From NCBI GenBank assembly GCA_963693085.1, contig OY856413.1, positions 102,312,801 through 102,376,800 on the forward strand: a stretch of 64,000 nt of DNA. The letters run 5' to 3'. Source of the DNA: Alisma plantago-aquatica. Taxonomy: Eukaryota; Streptophyta; Magnoliopsida; Alismatales; Alismataceae. Position numbers and translations under genes: made by a program. Numbering within the stretch: position 1 is the first letter of the stretch; every line of letters begins with the position of its first letter. Of the stretch, positions 50,588 to 61,085 are shown one piece after another. Under the pieces are notes generated by a model. The model saw only the letters and a program-made list of their open reading frames with translations. It did no database searches and was not told where the DNA came from.

Positions 50588-51735
50588 GCAAACGGTTTCA
50601 TAATTCTTGGTCCAAACGGTTTCACCAAACCGTTTGGAGACTAAACAGTTTGCAAACTGTTTAGAGTCTTGAACCCCAAACCGTTTAGATGAGTTGACCA
50701 TTTGGATGGGTTGACCATTTGAGGTCAGGACCCTAGTACATGTTTGATGAGGATCTAATGGTTCCAATTGATTGAATCAATATATGGACAATCATCCAAT
50801 TAGAAACCCTAATCGGGTTAAGTGCTGATTTTGCAATTGAATGAATTAAATCTTTGGATTGATTAACCCAAACGGTCTCAAGACCATTTGGAGATCACCC
50901 AAACGGTCTCAAGACCGTTTGGAGGTCAACCAAGACCTTTTGGAGGTCTAGGGTTGAGTATGGTTGAGTTTTTGAAGGTCCAAAGATAGCAAATGGTAAT
51001 GCAATCGATAGTTCAATTATTGATCAATCTAATGATCCACACCCTAATTGAATTTCACAATTTTAAGTGATGGAATGGGGCAAATGGTTTCAAGACCATT
51101 TTGAGGTCGTCAAAATGACCTCAAGACAATTTGAGTTCAGGTCATGCCCAATTTGAATGATGGTCCAATAATTTCAAAGCAATTAGTTCCATTATGGCTA
51201 ATATTGAAAGTCCATCGATTTCGACCCTAATTCAATTGGGTTCAAAACCCTAATTGATGATCAATTGAAAGTCTAATCAATCGAAAGATGATTCATTAAG
51301 CTCAATTTAAGTATGGTGCTTAGGTTCAATTGATGAGTAATTACATGGATTCAATTAATGGAGGAATTAATCTTGGAAACTCCAAATCAATATGAGTGGT
51401 TGAGACCATTTTTGGTTCAATCAGTTTTGAGGAGGTTTGGACCAAATGGTCTCAAGACCGTTTGAGTCCCAAATGGTCCCAAGACCGTTTGGGACCAAAC
51501 GATTCCAAACCAATTGAGACTCAAACGATCCCAAGTACATATGTTCTAAATGGTTTCAAGCACCAACTTTGCTAAACGGTTTCAAACGGTTAGACCAAGA
51601 CCGTTTGGAGGTCTAAACAGTTTTAGACCGTTTGAAGGTATTTCAAGCAAGACCGTTTGAGGTCTGGTTGGTCAAGACCGTTTGGGGTCTAAGTGACCAA
51701 GACCATTTGGAATTAATTAACCAAAACCGTATGGA
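50588..51735. repeat. palindrome array ACGGTCT/AGACCGT in LTR C
   Basis: About 18 copies. At 50611-50638 the arms are 12 bases (TCCAAACGGTTT and AAACCGTTTGGA, loop CACC). At 50641-50664 there is a perfect 24-base palindrome with half CTAAACAGTTTG. At 50899-50922 the arms are CCAAACGGTCT and AGACCGTTTGG around CA. The different arm sequences remain complementary. After 51590 mostly single AGACCGTTTGG halves remain. Confidence 0.88.
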
Positions 51736-52263
51736 TAATTAAGGTGATTAAAGGTCAATTGTTTAATTGATCATTACATGATGTAATTTAAGGATGATTA
51801 TGATAATTATACTCTTAATAAGATAGGGGTATTAGTACCTTTTGAATGATTAATCTTTGATGATTATAGAAGTAATGACACAATACATGTGTCAGCTCTC
51901 CAATCAAGTTGAGTTAACCTAATCTAATCAGGTCTGAAGTTAATATCATCTTATAGAAGATGAGAGAGAGAGGACTTCCTACATGAATGATAATTATGTA
52001 GTGGTTAAGTCTCAACACTTCTAACATGAATGAATGTGTAATTAGGGTATGATCCTTGATAAAGAGATCATGAACCCTAATTAGGAAGGTTGATGAACCC
52101 TAACCCTAATTTAGGGCAATATCAGATGAAACCCTAATCTAGGATAATGGGGTAACTCTAAACTAGGATGATAATATGGGAAACCCCAATTTTAGGGTAA
52201 CATCATGAAAAACCCTAATTTGAGAAGATACTTCATGAAACCCTAATTACGGGTAAAGTCACA

Positions 52264-52395
52264 TGAGAAACCCTAATTGAGGGTGATTCCATGAGAAACC
52301 CTAATTGAGGGTGATTCTATGAGAAACCCTAATTGAGGGTGATTCCATTAGAAACCCTAATTGAGGGTGATGCCATGAGAAACCCTAGTTGGGAT
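52264..52395 (+). repeat. 28-base telo-box tandem array in LTR C
   Basis: AAACCCTAA begins at 52268, 52296, 52324 and 52352, and AAACCCTAG would follow at 52380, exactly 28 bases apart. The unit continues TTGAGGGTGATTCCAT. Further single telo-boxes lie at about 52130, 52213 and 52240. Confidence 0.9.
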
Positions 52396-52629
52396 AAATA
52401 ATAAATCCTGATTATGGGCAATGTGATGAGAAAGTCTAATGGAATAGTTATTATTACACTGATAAGGGAAGTACCTAAAGTGATTGATTATAGGAAACCT
52501 TATAGTAAGCAATGCCTTAACTTGAGATGAGTCCATATCATTGAAGATAGTTGGACCATTCTTGTGTGTGACCTATGCACATCATGGTAAGAGTGATAGG
52601 TAAGTAAAGGAAAGTATTAAGATCGGGAA

Positions 52630-53533
52630 ATACCGTCCATTCCCATCTTCTCATGGATTTGCATACATCCTAGTGGTGGTGGACTATGTCTCAAAATGGG
52701 TTGAAGCCATACCAACTGTCACTAGTGATTCCAAACCTATCATCAAGATGTTTAAAGATATCATTTTCCCCCAATTCGCAGTTCCACGCACTGTGATTTC
52801 TGACGGAGGTTCTCATTTCCTAGAAAGAGGCTTTGAAGCATTGCTGAGGAAATATGGTGTAACTCACAAAGTAGCCTCACCCTACCATCCACAAACTAGT
52901 AGATAGGTAGAGGTTTCCAACCGTCAACTCAAGGCTATTTTGGAAAAGACTGTAGGCCGCAATCAGAAAGATTGGTCAGTAAAAATCAATGAAGCCTTAT
53001 GGGCCTGCCGAACTGCTTTTAAAACTCCCCTTAGGACTACACCATTTAGATTAATATATGGAAAGGCTTTCCACCTGCCCGTTGAACTTGAACACAAAGC
53101 ATGGTGGGAAATTAAACAACTCAATTTTTATCTGAAGGAAGCAGGCCAAGCCAGGATTCTGCAACTCCATGAGATGGAAGAACTCCATATGACAGCTCAC
53201 AAGAATGCACGAATCTATAAAGAACCTATGAAACGTTGGCATGACGGCCATCTAAAAAGAAATGACATACAAGTGGGAGACCAAGTTCTTTAGTTCAATT
53301 CTAGATTGAGGTTATTCTCTCAAAAACTCCATTCTCGCAGGACAGGACCTTACATTGTCAAGAGCATCTACCCACATGATGCTTTCTCTTTATGGAGTGA
53401 AAAGTCAGGTGAATTTGTGGCAAATGGTCAACGATTGAAGAGATATTTCACATCTGATGATACAGGATCTGAAACGATGTTGGATCTCACCAATCCAACA
53501 TATCCACCATATAAGTTGAAGGAATCAAGTTGA
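52630..53533 (+). pseudogene. pol: integrase core and C-terminus (element 4)
   Basis: Begins [20 protein letters not shown] at the junction; the first catalytic Asp (DFMGPF in the family) is lost. [18 protein letters not shown] holds the second Asp and VEVSNRQLKAIL the Glu. A TAG at about 52905 sits where the family has GQ (CAG). The frame 52940-53293 (RTTPFRLIYGKAFHLPVELE, ARIYKEPMKRWHDGHLK) ends at a stop after DQVL. The same frame continues FNSRLRLFSQKL, TGPYIVKSIYPHDAFSL and NGQRLKRYF to a stop at 53531. Only two stops and no frameshift, so this copy is younger than the other Athila fragments or has decayed less. Confidence 0.9.
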
Positions 53534-53557
53534 TCCATCGACGTAAAACAAAGGTGC

Positions 53558-53579
53558 TTATCGGGAGGCAACCCGATAA
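53558..53579 (+). other. conserved post-pol hairpin, copy 3
   Basis: Eight-base stem TTATCGGG/CCCGATAA around the loop AGGCAA, 25 bases after the pol stop. Compared with copies 1 and 2, TTGGG/CCCAA has become TCGGG/CCCGA on both sides. Confidence 0.75.
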
Positions 53580-54997
53580 ATAAATTCATATTTAGTTTTA
53601 ATTTCGAATCAGGATTTTTCCTTAATTTTGTTTTTACCTTATAGATAATTTTACACCAATAAAATTACATCGTGAGATGCTATTTTGAGTTTTGAATGGT
53701 CTTTGTGTTTGAAATTTTCAGATGGAGGATGCACGTTGTTTGTAACGCAACCACATCTGGTGGTCCAGCTGGCATGAAATTCCCCTCCATCTCGAATTTA
53801 GAGTTTACTCGGGATGAGAAAATTTCTAACTTCAGGGTGGAGGGTGGGTGGTACGTATCTTACTCTCCACCTTTACCCATCTAAATCAGACTTAAGATTT
53901 CATTGTTGCATTTTTGACCTAAATTTTCAAATTCTTCAAATAAAATTTTCAAAAATTTTAAAGTTTTCAAAAGAAATTTGAACAGATACCGAATGAAGTT
54001 TTGACACTTTTTCAATATCTATGCATTTTGAATCATTATACCCTACTTATTCGAAGCAGATCCTCAAAATGACCAGTTTTTGAAAACTAGCCTTTTGATT
54101 GAAATCATCTTGTGAAGCTTATGAATCCTAACATCATGATCTTTATGCACAAATGGCAAGTGTCTGCCGAACTGATAGGGATCAAACACATCGTGCTTCC
54201 TAACTGACTAGTGGAACAATAGCATGGAATCCCCACTGGATCCTCATCAAGTCATTATTTGAGCAAAGTATGATACAGAGAATGACCTGGTGCAATGAAT
54301 TATAAATCAAGTTGCATCTTGATCTGAACTCTCTTCTGCACTTCTTCTATCATCTTCGTACCCCTCCGTCCATCAAAAAGAAACAAAAATAGCCAAAATA
54401 GTGTCAAACCCTAAGTTCGGGGTGGCATGCCACTTCCCTCTATATCTGCTTCTTCCATACCCCTCAAAAATAAATAGGGGTGTACCACAAAGAAAAGATG
54501 CCAAAGTGCACACAAAAAGAAATGCAATCTCGAGTCGAATAGAGGAGAGATTCGCACACAAAAAATGCAATAAATGAAATTGCAAATAATATAATAAAAA
54601 TCTCAAGTCGAATAGAGGAGAGATTTATTTCTTCCTTCCATACCTCCCTTCACTCCCTTTTTTACCTAAAGGCACAAAATAAATGCCTCCACCACCTTGA
54701 AATACACCAGTGACAGATCAGATGCACACTTGTTGTTTTGCGGGTATCTCTGGACTCCTACAACACTCTTTGACATGCTTGTTGTTGGAAAAGGTGAGGA
54801 GGAAGTGAAGTTGGAAAGAAAACTTAGGAACGAAGATATGGTAAGATGTGTTCAGTGGTCTCAGGAAGTTGAGATGCATAGTCATACTAAGCAGAAAAGA
54901 AACAATCGTGATGTGAAGAGGAGGCAATCAAATGACGAGAAAGTATTCATTTGGCGACTGTTTCAGATTTTGTGTTACTCGAGGACGAGCAACGTTT
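53580..54997 (+). other. non-coding 3' region of element 4
   Basis: No env-like coding was seen. A segment with AGTCGAATAGAGGAGAGATT is duplicated (about 54532 and 54605, 73 bases apart). GAGGACGAGCAACG at 54981 precedes the purine tract. Confidence 0.6.
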
Positions 54998-55012
54998 AAG
55001 TTCGGGGTGTTT
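54998..55012 (+). other. polypurine tract of element 4
   Basis: AAGTTCGGGGTGTTT directly before the LTR start TGATGAATGC. Confidence 0.65.
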
Positions 55013-55329
55013 TGATGAATGCATATTCATCATTATTTTCAGTCGCCTTCTTGGGCTCATTTTGATTCAATATATCCAATTTCAGTTACTAAATATCAAA
55101 ATGTGCAAAATTTCCTAATTGGTTCAATTATCAAGGTTTTTAACTGAGTTTTTGTTGATTGTATGCAGGTCTTGATGAAGTCAAACAATATTCTGGCACC
55201 CACCTCCTTGCAACCTTAAGAATCACCACCATTCAATCTTCATCTTGATCAACCATCATCCACATCAAACCCAAATGAGTGGGACCCACCTTTATCTACC
55301 CTTGATCTACCCTCACTTATCCTTGGTCT

Positions 55330-56400
55330 TTACCATATGTTCTTGACCATACGGTCTTGACCATACGGTCTCACCCATACGGTTTCATCCATACGATCTC
55401 AACATTGTATGGGAAACCTCACCTCAAAACCGTTTGGATCACTATCATTCAAGACCATTTGGGCTTCTATCTCTCCACACCATCGGATCTTGGATCTATG
55501 GCCCCCGTTCATTTGGGCAAACGGTCTGCCCTATCGTTCCCCTCCTAACGGTCCCTCAAGACCATATGAGCTGCTTCATCTCAAGACCATTTGAGCAATA
55601 TCAAACTTGGACCGATTTCCGCCTCCGCCTTCATCTTCTTCGTCTGTCATCTTCAACCACAGGAACCCTAGCTCCACCTGCGGCGTTGGCATCTCTGCGA
55701 CCTACAACCACCTCCTTTGCCCTGACCACCTATGCGTCTCCTTGCGGTCTTCTTCAACTGACCCCCTACCTGCATTGCAACCCTAAAGTAGTGTCCTCAC
55801 TTCCCCACTTGCCTTCGCCGCCCACCTGCAACAACCACGGAAGCTCTACCGCCCACTTTGTGCCCACTGCAAGGAAGCCCTCATGGTTTTGAGACCGTGA
55901 GGTGGTGTTCAACGACAGACCATTAGAACAAACCTGAAGACTGATTAGAGATAGCACCAAGACTGTTTGGTCACTACTCGAGACCAGTCGGAGGTCCTAA
56001 ACCGATTGGCTGAGAACAGTCCTTGAGACCGATAGAGCCAAGGGTGCGAGACCGTTTGGAGGCTGGACTTGTACGAGACCATTTGGAGGTTGGACTTGTA
56101 CAAGACAGATTGGAAAAGGTGGCATTGCGAGATCATTTGGAAAAGGTCTATGCGAGACCGTTTGATGTTTTTGGCTGCAAAACTGTATGGAAAATAGACC
56201 GTATGAAAAATAATGTGAAACCATTTAGAAAATCACATATCAAGACCATTTAGTCATATGCAAGCAAACCATTTGGACGTCAATTACACTATACCATTTG
56301 GAAAAGGTCTTGCAAGACTGTTTGATAAAGGTATGTATACCAAGACCGTAAGGACACTTACAACAACCAAACCGTATGGTCACTTAACTCCATACCATAT
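55330..56400. repeat. ACGGTCT/AGACCGT word arrays in an Athila LTR
   Basis: In 55345-55560 the words run CCATACGGTCTTGA, CCATACGGTCTCA and CCATACGGTTTCA. From 55890 to 56400 about 20 copies run the other way (GAGACCGTTTGGAGG, CAAGACCATTTGG and relatives). The word is the same as in LTRs of families A and C, which are a different gypsy lineage. Confidence 0.85.
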
Positions 56401-56939
56401 GGAGGACTCACACCAAAAATGTGAGGACCAGACCCGAGCCTTTAAATAGGACCAGCTGGGTCCCCATTTCAGCATCGGTTCCGAGACACCGATAGGCTGC
56501 CTATACGCTGGTCTGATCCTGCCACTGTCACTTCACCTGTCGTTCCTCTTGCAACTCAAGGAGACTGAGAAGAGAAGGAAGGAGTGAGAAAGACTGTCCG
56601 ATCTCGTTCTTTGTACATATTTGCTCCGACACAACGTAGGAGACCGCATCATCTTCACCGAGTTGTAACCACCTTCTACATCATGCTCATGGCAGAATCC
56701 TCTCTCTTTCTTATTCTTCTTGTTTCTCGTATCATGAGCAAGTAGTTCCTTTTCTCTGGGGTGTGGGGACTAGCCCTGTTGTCCAAGCATTCATGTCTTT
56801 TCATTTAACATTCCAAGGCAATGTATATAACGTTTCATTTTGTTGCTAACTGTTATGCTTTTAGTTGATTATTTGCTTACTTTCATCTTGTTCTTCTCTT
56901 CATAGCATAGAATGTTGATTAATGACGTAGACTCCTTGA

Positions 56940-57385
56940 TGAGAAATCTGATAGGGTTCCTTGAGTTCGTAAGTGTGTGACCCGTAAGGGGACGAGCCAT
57001 CTAACCTACGGTGATGCTTCTATGGTCTAACCATCCCTCAGGGAGGACCACAGCCTTAGTTGGATGTTGTATCTTCTTGTTAATCGTTGATGTTTGCTTC
57101 AGACTTATTGCCTACATGCTTGTCAATTAGTGTGGTTGACTCTCGAACTAGAAATAGAATGGGGTTCCTTGAGGTTGTAAGTGTATGATCCGTGAGGGGA
57201 TGAGCCATATAGCCCACGGTGACACTTCTGTGGTCTAAACATCCCTCAGGGAGGACCATAGCCTTAGTTGGATGTTGTATCTTCGGAACTGTAAGTGCAT
57301 GATCTAGATGGTGACGAGAAATCGGATGCCTAAGGGGATGCTTATGCGGGCCTAAACATCCCTCTAGGAGGGTTCACAGCAGTTC
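56940..57385 (+). repeat. 208-base tandem duplication in element 4 LTR
   Basis: GGGTTCCTTGAG at 56954 and 57162 begin two similar units; a third partial unit follows to about 57385. Each holds TCCCTCAGGGA, an 11-base palindrome with one central base. Confidence 0.8.
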
Positions 57386-57826
57386 CATTTGGATAGTTAG
57401 ATGCTTGCGTGGATGTTATGTGTTTGGATGTGTTTGCATGTGCAGTGGTGGTGAAACCCAATACCATCCCAGTGATTCCATATCATTCAATCTAAAACAA
57501 ACTTTCATTCTGCTCATTTACTTTCCTGCAATTAGTTTAATTAACCTAAACCAAATCAATCGTTCTAAATATTACTCTCACTTGAGCTAGATTCGACTGA
57601 TAAAGATTCTTAAAAAGGTTGTCCTTTGGGATTTGTTCCTTAACTATACTGCGATAAGACCCGTCCTCTTGCGGGTGGTATTATTGCACGAGGTTTTGGT
57701 AAAGGCTCGGGGATTTCAACCCTTAGTGAATTTGTTAGTGCGATAATTGCCATGTCAATGGGTTAGGATTTCTAAAACTGAGGGGATATAAAGGTAAGAT
57801 CTATTGGTTTAACGGGTGTTGTGTGT

Positions 57827-58979
57827 GTAAGACCCCTGACCTAGATTTATTCTTAATTGTAAATTCTTTGTATAGTGGGATGCTTAAACCTTAACTTAAT
57901 CTTGTAAGATGTCCTAGTAACATGTGACATTTATATTTTCATTTTGGTCCAATTTTATTGATGTTTGAACTATCTTTGCTATATATGTGTTTATTTTGGG
58001 GCAGATTAGCAATTTACCCATAAGTGAGGCTTATCTTGCAAATTGTCACTTGAAGAGAATGAGCTTCTTATGCTTTAGTATCATGAGAGAGAAAATAATG
58101 ATATGGGGTGCCTTGTTTGAATCATGGTTTGTGATGTGACATCTTATGGTTATTCTAAGGTTTCTTGGGTTTGTCTTGTTGATATAGTGACTATGCTAGG
58201 GTTTGAGTGTTGCGACCACTACCCCACTTTTAAGTGAGTGTAGCGACCGCAATACATGCTCAATATAGTGTGATCTCAACCGAAATGACCTAGAGATGGG
58301 TTGGTCGACACAGTTTGTCCTCTAGTCAAGCGTCTCGACCATGTATATGGTGATTTAGGGTTTGGTCGATACCAAGAGCAAGGAAGTGTCTTGACCGAAA
58401 CCAAGGGTGACAGCCGACCTAGATGGTCACTACCCTTTATGGATAAACATAAACATTAGGAGATAATCATGTGAGTGGAGATAAGGCTATTTGCTTGGAT
58501 GACATGTGTCCTTTGATATCCTCTTATGTTGACACCTCATCAACCTCTACTTCCCTCCTCCTTTGGATATATAACCCCTTCTCTTCACTTACAAGCAATC
58601 TTTTTTGGAACCACTATCTTCCTTCTTCCTTGTGATCATTCTTGGAGCTTTAGGAGCATAGGAGGTCTGATTTTGAAGCCTTGATGGCCGATCAACCTTG
58701 CTTGAGGAAGGATTTTTGCTAAATCAACTCTTTGGTGGTGATTTTTGGAGATTCTTCTCTTAGTAAGTGGTCTTAACTCTTGAAAACATTTTACCTCTTC
58801 TAAAATCTCCATCTTCTTCTTCCTCCTTGGTTTTAAACTATGGATCATCCATGGTAGTCATTTCAAAGAAACTCCTCATCATAAGGGGTCATAGACTATG
58901 TTTGACATGGTAAAACTCGAGTGAGAGGATGATTTTATCTCTTTCTCCTTTCTTCCTTGGTTTGGCCTAGGGTTGTTTT
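57827..58979 (+). repeat. LTR D, start of a long LTR
   Basis: Starts TGTAAGACCCCTGACCTAG and follows C and B over its first few hundred bases (CATTTTGGTCC, then GTTTGAAC). A TATA-like TATATAA at 58568 lies 741 bases in. Its words are GGTCGA/TCGACC-like (58200-58440). It is cut by LTR B2 at 58980, which may have inserted into it. Confidence 0.65.
58568..58574 (+). promoter_or_regulatory. TATA-like box of LTR D
   Basis: TATATAA followed by a pyrimidine-rich stretch, as at 59891 in B2. Confidence 0.4.
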
Positions 58980-59890
58980 TATAACATCCCTGACCTGGGT
59001 TATGGCTTAAACCTAGAAGTGTTGCTAAGTAAGTTGTTTACAAACTTGTTTTAATCTTTTGAAAAGTAATTAATACTCTTTTAGAGTTTAAATTTCAAGT
59101 TTGAGCTTATTTGCAAATTGTTTGTGCATTATATGATAGTTTGGGCATAAAGTGCAATTTACTCAAGATGAGGAGCTATATTGCAAAATGTCACATGTTG
59201 AATGTACCTCATGTGTTTTAGAATCATAAGAGAGAGAATGATGTTAAAGGATGGCTTGTGGAAAGCCTAAATTACAAGATGCATCTTGTTTGAATAATGT
59301 TAGTGCATTGTGCACCAGTTTTGGTACAAATAGTAATTTACCCAAAATGTAGGGTTCATATGCAAATTACCACCTCTATAGTGTCGCTACTCCCTCCTAG
59401 TATCATATAGAGGAGAGAAAAATAAGGATACACCATGTTTGAATCGATTTTGAGTGATGGAATACTTGGTGATGAAATGACCAAGAAAGGGGTTAATTGT
59501 GAAACCCTAACTTGAGTTGTATCTAGTTGAAAAGCTTATATATGAGTGACTATTGGCCAAGCAGCCATAGGAGGAGTCCCATATCATTTTGTGGACTCTT
59601 GTAAAAGCCCATGACGTGCAAAGCACCTCAAGGAGGTGAAGTGTATCAGTTTACAACTTCCTTAGAAAAGTTGTATTGGGTTGTGAATAAAGTGGTGATT
59701 TAGTTGATAGATTTTATTCAAAGGGATAAGTAATGGACGAAAATTCATCCCTAGATTATCCTCAAGAGTTTTTCATGTCAAGATAAATGTTTATTCATTC
59801 ATGTACACGTGTCAACCATGCATGGACACGTGGCACCTAGTATCTCAAATTGATGACACCTCATTTTCACACTTCTTCATGAACCACAAG

Positions 59891-59898
59891 TATATATA
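59891..59898 (+). promoter_or_regulatory. TATA-like box of LTR B2
   Basis: TATATATA followed by CCCCTCCTTTCACC, 911 bases from the LTR start. Confidence 0.5.
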
Positions 59899-60831
59899 CC
59901 CCTCCTTTCACCCCTTACTAGAATTTTTCGATTCTTACCACCCTCCTTCCCTGAGGTATCGTGAATAGGGTGCTTTTCTCATGAAGGAGTGAAGTGGTAT
60001 CATGCATAGGGCCTTGGGTATCATCCATAGCAAGTTCATATCGGCCAAGTAGGGTAATATCAGCCATATAGGGTGATATCGGCCATAGTGAAGAGTTTTG
60101 ATCCCAAGTGAGTGTCATATCATGCAAGTGAGTGGCATATCGTGCATGAGTGGTGGAATATCGTGAAAGAGCACTAGGGTATCATGAAAAGGTGTTAAGG
60201 ATCAAGAAGGTGCTCATACTTAACCCTAAGGTGAGGACATGATCATCTTCAACCTTGGATTGAAGCATGATTTTAGGGTTTTGATCTTCTTTTCTTTTCT
60301 TCTTCACCAATTTCTTATCCATGGTGATTATTTGCATATAGATGAGTTTTGAAGTCCATCTTCAACCTTGGGAACATGAAGCTTTGGAGCTTGGATCTTT
60401 GAAGTTGTTCTTGAGGCGTGTTATATAACTTAAACCCAATTATATTATTATGCGCCTTCAATTTTGTCATATTTGTTGATCTACTTGCAATTTCGATTTC
60501 TATTGAAAAATTGCTGATCCTTTGAGTTGTAAAAGCTTTATGGGACTGTTTTCCATGACTTAGAACAGTAAGAACAAGGTTCTAGAGGTTTATGATGATG
60601 ACATCATCAATATCGGGTGGAAGCACACAAACAAGCACCTCCAACCCGATATGGTAAAGTAACCCTAGATGACTTGGAAATTGATAGGGGTGTGCATTGG
60701 TTTGTACAATGGGTTGACAAAGGTTCAACCAGTTGTCTAGCCTGTCACATAACCCATGGTGAAGGGCAGGTTGAAGCCATGAAGGTTTGAAGAGGTTTGA
60801 GCATAAGGGGCTAACCCAATATAGAGTGAAG

Positions 60832-61085
60832 CACACATACACCTACAAACCGATATGGTGTGAGCAAGCACACACACACCTCCAAACCGATATGTTGGAA
60901 GCAAGCATACACACACCTCCAAACCGATATGGTGTGAGAAATCACACACACACCTCCAAACTTATATGGTGGAAGCAAGCATACATACACCTCGAACCCG
61001 ATATGGTGTGAGCAAGCGCACACACACCTCCAAATCGATATGGTGGGAGCAAGCACACATACACCTCAAAATCGATATGGTGTGG
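60832..61085 (+). repeat. 37-base CCGATATGG tandem array in LTR B2
   Basis: Seven units, each CA-dinucleotide rich, then CCTCCAAACCGATATGG and TGTGAGCAAG. In B1 the same words are scattered rather than in tidy units. Because 37 is not a multiple of three, open frames appear on both strands; they are not genes. Confidence 0.92.

Larger units (their letters stand above)
49194..52620 (+). repeat. LTR C, truncated, A-like
   Basis: Starts TGTAACATCCCTGACCTGGG and follows family A (in reverse) for its whole length: TATA-like box at 50081, the TTTTATAACTTGAACCC block at 50401, the palindrome at 50543, the ACGGTCT array and the telo-box array. It stops near 52620, where an Athila integrase begins, so about 40% of the LTR compared with family A is lost. 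Confidence 0.82.
52630..57753 (+). mobile_element. Athila-like element 4, 3' part
   Basis: Integrase, post-pol hairpin, 1.4 kb non-coding 3' region, polypurine tract and a 2.7 kb 3' LTR. The left edge is the end of LTR C. Coding sequence here is the best preserved of the Athila copies: one TAG and one frame-neutral stop in integrase. No env-like ORF was recognised, unlike elements 1 and 3. Confidence 0.82.
55013..57753 (+). repeat. 3' LTR of element 4 (2.7 kb)
   Basis: Starts TGATGAATGCATATTCATCA, itself an inverted repeat (GATGAAT/ATTCATC), and ends AGTGCGATAATTGCCA, like the element 2 LTR. The next bases do not form a primer site, so it is a 3' LTR. It is longer than the other Athila LTRs because of the ACGGTCT/AGACCGT word arrays (55330-56400), a GC-rich insert (about 55610-55890) and a 208-base duplication (56940-57290). 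Confidence 0.85.

Noticed and set aside
52060..52400. Interstitial telomere
   Set aside because: The telo-box copies are 28 bases apart with non-telomeric DNA between; there is no continuous TTTAGGG run.
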